Assembly: GCF_009720525.1 (NCBI RefSeq)
Contig: NZ_CP043930.1
Location: 3,876,501 to 3,940,500 of the forward strand
Length of the DNA stretch: 64,000 bases
Direction: 5' to 3'
DNA from: Gimesia benthica
GTDB lineage: Bacteria; Planctomycetota; Planctomycetia; Planctomycetales; Planctomycetaceae
Positions 1-9,863 of the stretch are shown in pieces. Made by a program: the position numbers and the translations under genes. The notes below the pieces were generated by a model that made no database searches, was not told where the DNA came from, and was given only the letters and a program-made list of their open reading frames with translations. Every line of letters begins with the position of its first letter. The first letter of the stretch is position 1.

Positions 1-1
1 G

Positions 2-124
2 ATGCTCTGGGCGGGTCGCGATTATCTGCCCGGGATGCTGGACAATGCGCGGACCGAACCAAGTCCCGACCAGGAAAAATTTGAGAAGCATCTCAAAGAG
101 GCAGAACGCATTATTAATGAGTGA
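2..124 (+). CDS. 3' end of an unidentified protein (5' partial)
   Basis: An open frame runs from the window edge to a TGA at 122-124 and gives the last 40 residues of a protein that ends in a charged helix (KHLKEAERIINE). The methionine visible at position 2 is probably internal, so the true start lies outside the window. The fragment is too short to assign to a family. It converges with the minus-strand gene ending at 205. Confidence 0.45.
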   Translation: MLWAGRDYLPGMLDNARTEPSPDQEKFEKHLKEAERIINE

Positions 125-204
125 GTTTGATGATCTGGAGTCCTTCCCGGTCTCCGAATCCGTCGGCTTCTAAGCAGTGCTTTACCGGCGGAAGGACGTG
201 TAAT

Positions 205-660
205 TTACACGTCCGGTTGCGGTGGCGTCTTTTTGAGCCAGATCAGCATGCGGGCCGGCGAGGGATCTTCTCTGAGAAGTCCTTCCACCTGGATGAATTG
301 ATTCTTTCGGATGCGATAGGCGAACGATCGTGGCTGGGGCTGCCGTTTTCCTTTGTTCGGACCGGCGGTCACTTCCAGATCAAAATAAACGAAGACGTTG
401 ACATCTTCCATCCGCTGTAAGCGGAATTGCGCCTGGTGCTCGTGGATCAGTTTGCCATTCAGGTCAAATACCCGCACGATGGATTTCTTGCCGATGATTT
501 CCTGTTCCACCTGCAGGGGAGACCCATTGCCGGCCTGATCATTGCGGACCCATTTTCCCGCGACAGCCTGATAGTCATCTTCCGGCGCGGGTTCCGCTCC
601 CAGGAGGGGCGAAGCCAGCATGAGTATGAGGGGCAGTATGCGAAGGAGTATCATCGGCAT
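205..660 (-). CDS. secreted hypothetical protein
   Basis: A 151-residue protein with a clear signal peptide (MPMILLRILPLILMLASP, likely cleaved after LLG) and a mature part that starts with an acidic stretch and then a beta-rich region. The open frame extends further upstream, but the ATG at 658-660 is chosen because it puts the signal peptide at the N terminus; the longer form would overlap the RNase D gene. The order of polar strands (KWVRND, VFDLNGK, FVYFDLEV, FAYRIRKN) recalls small lipocalin-like exported domains common in planctomycetes, but no family is recognised. The gene lies about 100 bp downstream of rnd on the same strand and may share its transcript. Function unknown. Confidence 0.6.
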   Translation of the reverse strand: MPMILLRILPLILMLASPLLGAEPAPEDDYQAVAGKWVRNDQAGNGSPLQVEQEIIGKKSIVRVFDLNGKLIHEHQAQFRLQRMEDVNVFVYFDLEVTAGPNKGKRQPQPRSFAYRIRKNQFIQVEGLLREDPSPARMLIWLKKTPPQPDV

Positions 661-757
661 TCCTGACTCTGTTCCTGGTAGAATGAAACGATCCACCGGC
701 AGAGTGAGGATATCACCGGTACAACGTGGCGATTGTACAGGTTGGGGCTGATTGTGC

Positions 758-1945
758 CTAGCTGAGTCTTTCGAAATGCAGCGGATGATCCGATTCCGGA
801 TCGGCGACACGCATGGAGATCTTGCCGTCCAGGACGTCAGTGAGCAGATCACCGCAGACTTCCGCTCGCCAGCCTGTCATCAGGCGAGGCCTGTCGTCGC
901 TCTGCTCTCCATACACATGATAGCGGACCAGGTGCCTTAAATCGGATGTCGTTCCCACCAGCGTCTGGGAAACATTCATCTCGGCACAACGGTTCGCCAG
1001 GGCAATACCCAGCAGTTTACCGATCACCTGCTCATCCTGATTCTGCTGCGTATTGGGATTTTCCTCCAATTGCGGAAGCTGGTCATTGGGAAGCTGCAGG
1101 GCTTTCTCAATTCGTTGAATGACCTGGGGAGCAAGCTTGAACATGTTCTTGCGATTGAGATCGCGGGTGGCGGTCAGGTCCTGTGGTGTCTTGGGTTTGC
1201 GTTTGGCCAGTTCGATTAACAGGTCGTCGCGGAGAATCCGACGGACCGGCTGGTTCTTGTCCTGGCCAACTTCATCGCGCCAGTCAAAGAGTTCGCGGAC
1301 GATGGCCAGTTCGCGCGGCTTCAGTTTGTGCAACCCGGAAACGCGGCGCCAGTTTTCGCGGTGAAATTCGGAATCGACTTCATCGATCATCCGTTGAAAT
1401 TCCGCCTGGGCCCACTCCAGACGGCCCAGGTCCGTTAATTCTTTTTCCTGGATCTTCCAGATGCGCAGTACGTACTTGACGTCGTCGAGAGCGTATTTGA
1501 TCTGCTGGTCAGTGAGTGGTCTGCGGCGCCAGTCCGTGCGGGTCTCTTTACTGCCCGCTTTTTCTCCCAGCACGCGGGCGACCAGTGCGGTATAGGAGAT
1601 GGGAAAGCTCCGCGAGCGGAGCCCTTCGGCGATTTGCAGGTCGATCAGCTTTTGTGGTTTCTTGCCGGAGAAGTGGCGGCAGAAACGAACCTCTTCGCGT
1701 CCGCCGTGCACGACCACCGTGGTGGAATCGTCGGTCATGATATCCCACCAGGGAGTCAGATCATCCACTTCGTAGGGATCGACGGCGACCGTGCGTCCTT
1801 CGAAGGAAAACTGCAGCAGGGAAAGTTCAGGGCGATAAGTGAATTCGGAAACGAATTCCGTATCGAATGCAACGATGCCCGCATCCTGAATCTGATCACA
1901 GAGTGCGACCAATTCCGACTGCTGCACAATGAGGGGGCTCGACAT
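758..1945 (-). CDS. rnd: ribonuclease D (DEDDy 3'-5' exoribonuclease)
   Basis: A 395-residue protein of the RNase D family, which trims 3' ends of tRNA precursors and other small RNAs in the cytoplasm. The exonuclease domain fills about residues 1-170: ExoI is FDTEF (Asp28, Glu30) and ExoIII is YALDD (Tyr151, Asp155). An HRDC-like helical domain follows at about 210-290, with a C-terminal extension. Length is close to the E. coli enzyme (375 residues). In the ExoII region the usual Asp appears to be Glu (HGGREEVRF), a conservative change that may be lineage-typical. ATG start at 1945 with AAGGA directly upstream. The family assignment is secure. Confidence 0.93.
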   Translation of the reverse strand: MSSPLIVQQSELVALCDQIQDAGIVAFDTEFVSEFTYRPELSLLQFSFEGRTVAVDPYEVDDLTPWWDIMTDDSTTVVVHGGREEVRFCRHFSGKKPQKLIDLQIAEGLRSRSFPISYTALVARVLGEKAGSKETRTDWRRRPLTDQQIKYALDDVKYVLRIWKIQEKELTDLGRLEWAQAEFQRMIDEVDSEFHRENWRRVSGLHKLKPRELAIVRELFDWRDEVGQDKNQPVRRILRDDLLIELAKRKPKTPQDLTATRDLNRKNMFKLAPQVIQRIEKALQLPNDQLPQLEENPNTQQNQDEQVIGKLLGIALANRCAEMNVSQTLVGTTSDLRHLVRYHVYGEQSDDRPRLMTGWRAEVCGDLLTDVLDGKISMRVADPESDHPLHFERLS

Positions 1946-2287
1946 TCCTTGACCACTTCCTTTTCTTTTTCCAGAAATTCCCGGATTTCTCTGGCGCTGA
2001 TGTTCTGATCGGTTGCTGCTTACTTAACTCCTAATGTTGTAGATATTTATTGTGTTCGTCAATGATCTAAGGGGCATTTTGTTCGAGGGAGGGGATTTGC
2101 AGAACCCCGCCGGAGCTGAGGGGGAGGCCCTGTAAACCCGCTGAACAGGGCCAGTTTGAGAAAAATCCGCCAAGTTTCACGGCGCCGCATGACGATTCTG
2201 GTGGTAAGCGGCGCTGGAATTCCGCGGGAGCAGCAGATTCTGCCGAATCTCCTTATTTCTTCATTCACTAAGCAGGAGCAGACAGTC
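1946..2287. other. intergenic region between divergent rnd and motB-like genes
   Basis: 342 bp with no convincing gene. The rnd-proximal part (about 2020-2060) is AT-rich and may hold promoters. An 8-bp inverted repeat (GGCCCTGT / ACAGGGCC) at 2126-2152 has no T-run and is not called as a terminator. The open frame of the motB-like gene extends back to 2156, but without coding character. Confidence 0.4.
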
Positions 2288-3004
2288 ATGGAAGACGATG
2301 GTCCACCGGGAGTCCCCGAATGGGTGGTGACTTACGGTGACATGATGTCGCTGCTGCTGACGTTCTTCATCATGCTGGTTTCACTGAGTGAAATCGTGAA
2401 TGATGAGAAATACCGGTCGATTCTGGAGTCGATTCAGTCTTACACGGGTTATCGTACCGGCCCCATTTCACCTCCGGGAAAATATTTCCCGATGAACTCG
2501 ATGATCGAACAGATGAGTATGCTGGGGGCGTTTACCGACAGTAAGGCGCGGGGACGCGGGGGGATCAAGACGAAGGCCCTCGAAGGCAAAGATGTGCGTA
2601 TCTTCCGCTTCCGGGAAGGTGTGCCGGTTCCCGTCGGGAAGACCCTGTATTATGGTCAGACCCAGGTAGAACTTGACGAGGAAGGTAAAACGAAGCTGGA
2701 CGAGATGATACCGGAGCTGGCGGGCAAACCGAACAAAATCGAGCTACGGGCTCATACGTCGGTGAAACCTTTGCCTCAGGACGGCCACTACAATGACAAA
2801 CTGGTACTGACTTACCAGCGAGGGCGAGAGGCTATGCTCTACCTGATCCAGAAAGGAGTCGAGGCCAAACGGATTCGCATTACTGCTGCCGCCGATTACG
2901 AGCCTCCCCTGCAGACCGGGGATGAGAAAACGCAGCAGATGGACCGTCTGGATGTGCTGCTGCTGGACGCGTTTGTGGATGACTACGTCGGCCCCCGCAA
3001 ATAG
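2288..3004 (+). CDS. MotB/OmpA-family flagellar motor-like protein
   Basis: A 238-residue inner-membrane protein. The N terminus has the MotB_plug pattern: PEWVVTYGDMMSLLLTFF followed by IMLVSL, a single membrane helix (about residues 12-38) containing the Asp that carries protons in MotB stators. The C-terminal half (about 130-235) fits an OmpA-like peptidoglycan-binding domain, although its motif is weak (VELDEEGKTKLDEM, IELRAHTS). The start at 2288 is chosen because it begins just before the plug region and has AGGAG 12-14 bases upstream; the longer frame from 2156 lacks coding character. No motA is adjacent, so the partner stator protein must be elsewhere, or the protein serves another proton-driven complex. 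Confidence 0.82.
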   Translation: MEDDGPPGVPEWVVTYGDMMSLLLTFFIMLVSLSEIVNDEKYRSILESIQSYTGYRTGPISPPGKYFPMNSMIEQMSMLGAFTDSKARGRGGIKTKALEGKDVRIFRFREGVPVPVGKTLYYGQTQVELDEEGKTKLDEMIPELAGKPNKIELRAHTSVKPLPQDGHYNDKLVLTYQRGREAMLYLIQKGVEAKRIRITAAADYEPPLQTGDEKTQQMDRLDVLLLDAFVDDYVGPRK

Positions 3005-3044
3005 TGCGGAGGTCGAGAGAATCTGAACGCGTGATTGAGTGAGC

Positions 3045-3377
3045 TTATTCGCCCAGCATCTGATCAGCGACCCGTTGCAGATTGCGCGAGGAGCGATCCT
3101 GCATTTTCAGGATGTGAGGTGCAGCGGCTTCTTCGTGTGACTGATCGATACGGGTAATGATCCCGGGTGCCAGTGGCACATACATGGATGAAACACGGGC
3201 CTTCATGCTGTTTTCTTCTGCTTCGTGCATTTCCTGATCCTTATTCTGCATTTCATCGAGAACGATGGGATTCCAGGTCGCTTTTCTTTGATCGGCTGAA
3301 ACGTAGTGCATCCGCGCCCAGCGTCTCAGTCTGAATTCCGTTAACAGAGAAGTCCTGGCTTGCTTATCTGTATCCAT
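3045..3377 (-). CDS. small conserved-looking hypothetical protein
   Basis: A 110-residue soluble, charged protein with no signal peptide or membrane segment. The N-terminal part (RLRRWARMHYVSADQR) is basic and the centre is acidic (EMQNKDQEMHEAEEN). It starts from an ATG at 3375-3377 and stands alone, convergent with the motB-like gene. No domain is recognised. Coding is supported only by uninterrupted length and balanced composition. Confidence 0.55.
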   Translation of the reverse strand: MDTDKQARTSLLTEFRLRRWARMHYVSADQRKATWNPIVLDEMQNKDQEMHEAEENSMKARVSSMYVPLAPGIITRIDQSHEEAAAPHILKMQDRSSRNLQRVADQMLGE

Positions 3378-3630
3378 TCTGTGATGCCCTTCAGGGTTGA
3401 AACGTCATGAAATAACTACTAATCAGATCGTCGCGGCTTCGGGATTGTCCGAACTGAATTTGATTTCTGCTGCCGGCTTTCAGCGAGATAGAATGACAGA
3501 GAAGCTATTCCAGAAAAAATCCGAACAACGTGGTTCCTGGGAAGAAAGGCTAGGATCACAAAAACGAGATCAGGTGTTGCAGGCGGGGCGTTTGCTGCAT
3601 TCGTGTTATTCCTTACAGTCGGAACCGGGG

Positions 3631-4218
3631 TCAGTCCTCATCAGCTTCCGATTCCGAGACGCGGTATCGAGAGAGGAACAGCGACACAAAGTCTTTAGTG
3701 GAACGGGTTACGTGCTCCAGCTGATGGGACTGTGATTCATGCAGAAACGTAAAGGACAGCAGTACGATCACCCCGGCGGTCAGCAATAGAGAGGATCGCA
3801 CCTTGTGATTTTCACTGACCATGCTCAACATGGGTACGTACCAGGCGCGACTGGTGACCGGGATTCTCTGACGCGGATTCCATTGAGGCAGATCCAGGGC
3901 CAGATCGGGATCGACGGCAATGCGCTCTTCACCCGGTCGAACGGCATCAAAGTCGACCCGCGCGACTTCAGAGCGAAACTCAGGATCATGTTCCAGCGAA
4001 TGGGCGATCTGTTTCAGGTATTCAACCTGATTTTCCAGCGTCACCAGCTGGACCTGGTTCGAGAGATACTCATTCCGTAGCTCAAGGTAGGCCAGGTACC
4101 GCGGCGAAAGGACAACCGCAGCGAACAGGCTCGCGGCGAGGAATAACAGCAGCCAGAATGTCAGCGAGATCATCCAGCCGATCCCGGTTTCTTCGTTCTG
4201 GTGCTGTCTGTGAGTCAC
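3631..4218 (-). CDS. FtsB/DivIC-like septum formation protein with a second membrane segment
   Basis: A 195-residue protein with a membrane helix at about 14-38 (WLLLFLAASLFAAVVL), a coiled coil at about 45-80 (NEYLSNQVQLVTLENQVEYL), then DPEFRSEVARVDFDAVRPGE, which matches the conserved 'DPxYIExxAR...VRPGE' end of FtsB/DivIC proteins. These proteins bridge FtsL and FtsQ in the divisome of other bacteria. It lies downstream of eno on the same strand, a known neighbourhood for ftsB. It is about twice the usual length because of a linker and a second hydrophobic helix (about 142-160, SLLLTAGVIVLLSFTFL) with a cytoplasmic tail. Planctomycetes lack FtsZ, so the role here is uncertain. Confidence 0.72.
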   Translation of the reverse strand: MTHRQHQNEETGIGWMISLTFWLLLFLAASLFAAVVLSPRYLAYLELRNEYLSNQVQLVTLENQVEYLKQIAHSLEHDPEFRSEVARVDFDAVRPGEERIAVDPDLALDLPQWNPRQRIPVTSRAWYVPMLSMVSENHKVRSSLLLTAGVIVLLSFTFLHESQSHQLEHVTRSTKDFVSLFLSRYRVSESEADED

Positions 4219-4430
4219 GATGTTGATGGCCGATACAAAAGGGACACGATCTCTGCAGACGTCGGGCGCAGAGCTACCTCATCAAGATCGACAGGGTTGC
4301 ACAGGTTTCTCCAGACCCTGTTAAGCTGTGGCGATTGGCGCAGCTGTGTCTATGGTGCCGGTTGGCTTGTGCTCAGCAGAAATGCAATGAGACGGGGCGG
4401 CGAATCGCATCCTTCAACTCATGTCCGCAC

Positions 4431-4468
4431 AAAAAAACTCCCCGCGGAAACATGTTCCGGGGGGAGTT
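4431..4468 (-). terminator. rho-independent terminator of eno
   Basis: Read on the minus strand, a 14-bp stem with one mismatch (arms AACTCCCCCCGGAA and TTCCGCGGGGAGTT) around a five-base loop is followed by seven T residues. It sits 29 bp after the eno stop codon and would separate eno from the FtsB-like gene. Confidence 0.88.
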
Positions 4469-4496
4469 GTTAGTCTCAGAGTTGAGTGGAATCAAT

Positions 4497-6254
<1,758 letters not shown>

Positions 6255-7304
6255 ATGAGTTCAACTTCATCAGACGTTAATCCACCTGCCACCGGACAAC
6301 CTTATTCCCGACGGGAAGTCCAGCCCATGGATCCGCAACTGACGACCATTCAGCCGGGTGGGGGAATTATTATCAACCTGGAAATGCTCTGGGGCCGCTG
6401 GCGGCGATTCTGGTTGAAGACGTTTCGCCCCGGTTACGTGAAGAAAATGGAGAGCACACGGAAGGGGGACTTCAATCCCTGTCCGCATGATGTGCTCGAT
6501 CCCCGCGACCTCAAATATCATGAGAACCAGGGAGGCTACTACTGGGAGGAAGCGGACGATCCCTTTGCGTATCGCAGCCGACTCCCCTTTGCCCGCGAAG
6601 GGCTGGCCGAACTGTTCGTTCTCTCAACCCTGTTTTTCGGCGGTGCCGCCCTGCTCTCCGGGGTGATTTTGTCCGGCGTGGTTACCGGGGTGCTCAGCTA
6701 CATCGGCTGGTTGCTGGTGCTTACGCTGGTGTTGTTCGGGATGGAGATCGTCTGGTTCTTCCGGAATCCCCAGCGGACGATCCCTGCCGGTGAGGGAGTG
6801 ATTGTTTCGCCCGCGGACGGGACCTTCGATACGATTGAAGAGATCGCGCATCACGAATATATCGGCGGCCCGGCGATCGAGATCGGCATTTTCCTATCGA
6901 TTTTCAATGTCCATATCAACCGGATGCCGGTTGCCGGTAAGATTATCAAACTTGCGTATCGACCCGGAAAATGTCTGAACGCACTGCGACCGGAGTCCAC
7001 GCGGTTAAACGAGCGACTGGAAGTCTATCTGCAGATGCCCGAGCCGACCAACCGACCGATGCTGGTACAGCAGATTACCGGTGCAATTGCGCGGCGGATA
7101 GTCTGTCGCCTGAAGCCGGGCGATGAATTAACCAAGGGGGCGCAGTTCGGTATGATTAAGCTGGGTTCCCGGACCGTGATTGTGTTCCCCCAGGAAGAAG
7201 GACTGGAAATCCTGGCGAAGCCGGGTGACAAGTTGAAAGCCGGTTCGACCATTCTCGCGAAATATGCAGAGTCCCCCACTGAGGCCTCCAATGAAGAAGC
7301 GTAA
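6255..7304 (+). CDS. psd: phosphatidylserine decarboxylase (PSD-A/archaetidylserine type)
   Basis: A 349-residue proenzyme that decarboxylates phosphatidylserine to phosphatidylethanolamine at the inner membrane. After a polar N-terminal extension (about 115 residues, longer than usual) come two hydrophobic helices (about 118-165), then the catalytic domain with VSPADGTFD and FLSIFNVHINRMPVAGKI. The self-cleavage site is LGSR in GMIKLGSRTVIVFP; cleavage before Ser gives the pyruvoyl group. GS followed by R rather than T is typical of the short PSD-A branch. The 3' end overlaps pssA by 14 bp, so the two are translationally coupled. Confidence 0.93.
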   Translation: MSSTSSDVNPPATGQPYSRREVQPMDPQLTTIQPGGGIIINLEMLWGRWRRFWLKTFRPGYVKKMESTRKGDFNPCPHDVLDPRDLKYHENQGGYYWEEADDPFAYRSRLPFAREGLAELFVLSTLFFGGAALLSGVILSGVVTGVLSYIGWLLVLTLVLFGMEIVWFFRNPQRTIPAGEGVIVSPADGTFDTIEEIAHHEYIGGPAIEIGIFLSIFNVHINRMPVAGKIIKLAYRPGKCLNALRPESTRLNERLEVYLQMPEPTNRPMLVQQITGAIARRIVCRLKPGDELTKGAQFGMIKLGSRTVIVFPQEEGLEILAKPGDKLKAGSTILAKYAESPTEASNEEA

Positions 7305-8172
7305 ACTGATTGCCGTCCTGCCGACATTGTTGACGCTGGGTAATGCCGCCTGTGGTTTTGGCGCGATTACCTATGCGGCCAAGGTCGGTCCGGAATACAT
7401 GGGGCACGTGACCAGCGGGGGGCTGACCCGCATGCTGGGAACTGCACCGGGGATCTATAACTCTTTTGAAAATCAACACCTGTTTATCGCGGCGGTGCTG
7501 ATCTTTGTGGCGATGCTGTTCGACGCACTGGACGGCAGTGCCGCCCGCTGGACGAATCAGACCTCGGAATTTGGTGCGCAGCTCGACAGTCTGTGCGATG
7601 CGATCAGTTTCGGAGTGGCCCCGGCGTTTCTGATGCTGCAGATGATTCAGTTTCGTACCCAGATCTATCATCCGCGCCTGCTATGGGTGATCGCGCTGCT
7701 GTTTGCGGTCTGTACCATTTTGAGGCTGGCACGCTTCAATGTGGAAACGGATGAAGATGATTCACACGAAGGGTTCAGCGGTCTCCCCTCACCGGCGGCA
7801 GCCGGCGTCGTGGCTTCCTTTCCAATCGCGATGCGCGGCCTTTACAAGCTGGCAGAGACGAAAAATGGATCGATGCAGTCCCTGTCGGAGTGGTTAATTA
7901 CCGGCATCGGTTGGGCACTGCCGCTGATCACGCTGGCGGTCGCTGCACTGATGGTCTCGCGCCTGCATTATCCGCATGTGTTTAACCAGTTGTTCACTGG
8001 CCAGCGGAGCCGCCGGCATGTGATTCAGCTCGTGTTTTCTCTGGCCCTGATCTTCCTGGTGCAGGAGCTGGCGGTCCCGGTCCTGTTCTGTTATTTCGCG
8101 TTTTCGTCCCCAATTCGGGCTTTTTGGGAAGAAGTTATCTCTGGACGACTATACAAATCCAGAGAAATTTGA
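7291..8172 (+). CDS. pssA: CDP-diacylglycerol--serine O-phosphatidyltransferase
   Basis: A 293-residue multi-pass membrane enzyme that makes phosphatidylserine from CDP-diacylglycerol and serine, supplying the substrate of Psd encoded just upstream. The CDP-alcohol phosphatidyltransferase motif D-G-x2-A-R-x8-G-x3-D-x3-D is present as DALDGSAARW followed by EFGAQLDSLCD. The N-terminal LPTLLTLGNAACGFGAI is typical of PssA. Further helices lie at about 140-160, 210-235 and 250-280. The ATG at 7291, inside the end of psd, is chosen over upstream non-ATG codons because MKKRK then leads directly into the first helix. Confidence 0.93.
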   Translation: MKKRKLIAVLPTLLTLGNAACGFGAITYAAKVGPEYMGHVTSGGLTRMLGTAPGIYNSFENQHLFIAAVLIFVAMLFDALDGSAARWTNQTSEFGAQLDSLCDAISFGVAPAFLMLQMIQFRTQIYHPRLLWVIALLFAVCTILRLARFNVETDEDDSHEGFSGLPSPAAAGVVASFPIAMRGLYKLAETKNGSMQSLSEWLITGIGWALPLITLAVAALMVSRLHYPHVFNQLFTGQRSRRHVIQLVFSLALIFLVQELAVPVLFCYFAFSSPIRAFWEEVISGRLYKSREI

Positions 8173-8226
8173 GAAACTGATTCGTTTAATTCCCCTGTTT
8201 TTAGAACGCCGAAGGTACTGTCGCCG

Positions 8227-8844
8227 ATGTTTACGGGACTGGTCGAGGGGCAGGGTACCGTTCAACTTCTCGAAAAGAACGGCTCCTCCATCGATTTGAC
8301 GCTGAAGATTCCGGAACTCATTTTACATGAGGCCCAGATCGGTGATAGTGTGGCCATCAATGGCTGCTGCCTGACGGTGGTGGAGATCGCCGCGAACTCT
8401 CTGAAGTTCCAGGCGGGCGCGGAAACCCTGGCGAAGACCAACCTCGGGCTGTTAACCGTGGGCGATGCCGTGAATCTGGAACGCCCGCTGGCAGCAAACG
8501 GACGGCTGGGTGGTCACTTCGTTCAAGGTCATGTGGACGGCGTGGGTTCGATCAAATCGATCGACCGGGACGGCGAATGGATCACGATGTGGTTCGAAGT
8601 TCCGGAAGCACTGGCTTTGCAGATGGTCCCCAAGGGATCGGTCACCGTGGATGGCATCAGCCTGACCATAGTGGGCTGCGAAGCATCCTCCTTCAGTATC
8701 GCGCTGATTCCACATACACTGGAAGTGACGACGCTGGGGCAGAAGCAGGTGGGCAGTATTGTGAATATTGAAACCGATATTCTCGGGAAGTACGTGTCAA
8801 AGCTGGTTCCCTTAACACTTGATGGTATCAATGAAAGAAGATGA
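8227..8844 (+). CDS. ribE: riboflavin synthase alpha subunit
   Basis: A 205-residue riboflavin synthase, which dismutates two 6,7-dimethyl-8-ribityllumazine molecules to riboflavin. It has the two-fold internal repeat of lumazine-binding barrels. The first begins MFTGLVEGQGTV and contains SVAINGCCLTVV; the second contains GGHFVQGHVDGVG and KGSVTVDGISLTIV. The length is normal. It follows pssA by 54 bp and overlaps the start of rsmA, suggesting one transcript. No FMN riboswitch is visible upstream. Confidence 0.96.
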   Translation: MFTGLVEGQGTVQLLEKNGSSIDLTLKIPELILHEAQIGDSVAINGCCLTVVEIAANSLKFQAGAETLAKTNLGLLTVGDAVNLERPLAANGRLGGHFVQGHVDGVGSIKSIDRDGEWITMWFEVPEALALQMVPKGSVTVDGISLTIVGCEASSFSIALIPHTLEVTTLGQKQVGSIVNIETDILGKYVSKLVPLTLDGINERR

Positions 8845-9751
8845 AAGGCAGACTCGATCTTATTTAATGCGGCTCTTTGAGCGGCATGGCTTTAACCCGC
8901 GCTCTGATCTGGGCCAGAACTTTCTGATCGATCTGAATATCATCGAGTACGTCGTTGAACAGGGACACATTAAACCCACTGACATCGTGCTGGAAGTGGG
9001 AACCGGAACCGGGGGCATGACCACGTTCATGGCCCAGCGAGCCCGGCATGTGATCTCCGTCGAGTACGATCGCAACATGTATACCCTGGCCAGCGAGGCC
9101 ACGCAGAAGTACGACAATATCACTCTGCTGAACTGCGACGCGCTCAAGAACAAAAACCGGCTCAACCCCATCGTGCTGGAAGAGATTGACCAGCAGCTCA
9201 AAGCGAACCCGGGCAGTCACCTGAAGCTGGTGGCTAACCTGCCTTATAACGTGGCTACGCCCATTATTTCGAATCTGGTTGCCTCGGATCTCCCCTGGAA
9301 TCGGATGGTGGTTACGATTCAGTACGAGCTGGGTTTGAAAATGTCGTGTAAGCCCGCGACTTCAAATTACGGGGCGCTGTCGGTCTGGTTACAGTCGCAG
9401 TGCTTCGTCAAGCTGCTCAAAAAAGTGGGCCCCACCGTTTTCTGGCCCCGGCCCAAGGTCGATTCGGCAATTGTCCAGCTGACGCCGAATCCGCCTCTGA
9501 AACAGAAGATCGATGACCGGGTCTTCTTTCAGGATTTCCTGCGGCGCGTCTTCCAGCATCGGCGGAAACTGATGCGGAGCACATTGGTGGGAATGTACAG
9601 TAAACAGTTGAGTAAAGCGGAAGTGGACGCACTTCTGGAGGCGCACGGTTACGAGCGGGAGAAAACCCGGGCGGAAGAACTGACGGTGCCTGAGATGATC
9701 GAACTGGCGAATGCGTTCCAGAAACAGATCACGCGAAACGCAAACATTTGA
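8831..9751 (+). CDS. rsmA: 16S rRNA (adenine1518-N6/adenine1519-N6)-dimethyltransferase
   Basis: A 306-residue KsgA/RsmA enzyme that dimethylates two adenines in the 3' hairpin of 16S rRNA late in small-subunit assembly, using S-adenosylmethionine. Motifs: DLGQNFLIDLNI, the SAM loop EVGTGTGGMTTFMA, acidic VISVEYD, and the catalytic NLPYNVATPII. The C-terminal helical domain contains FLRRVFQHRRKLMRSTL. Start choice is uncertain: ATG at 8831 or 8822 (adding MVS), or TTG at 8819; all overlap the end of ribE and none has a clear Shine-Dalgarno, so translation is probably coupled. Confidence 0.94.
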   Translation: MKEDERQTRSYLMRLFERHGFNPRSDLGQNFLIDLNIIEYVVEQGHIKPTDIVLEVGTGTGGMTTFMAQRARHVISVEYDRNMYTLASEATQKYDNITLLNCDALKNKNRLNPIVLEEIDQQLKANPGSHLKLVANLPYNVATPIISNLVASDLPWNRMVVTIQYELGLKMSCKPATSNYGALSVWLQSQCFVKLLKKVGPTVFWPRPKVDSAIVQLTPNPPLKQKIDDRVFFQDFLRRVFQHRRKLMRSTLVGMYSKQLSKAEVDALLEAHGYEREKTRAEELTVPEMIELANAFQKQITRNANI

Positions 9752-9863
9752 AACAGATTGCCCCGTCGGCGGGTAATTTGCCTACAATGTTTCAAAAAAA
9801 TATATCATCGATTTCGAACACAAAACAGAAAATACATTAAAGAGACCCGTAAGGAGAGGCCCA

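Noticed and set aside
2126-2152. 8-bp inverted repeat GGCCCTGT / ACAGGGCC as a terminator
   Set aside because: Long loop and no T-run; it also lies upstream of divergent genes where no terminator is expected.
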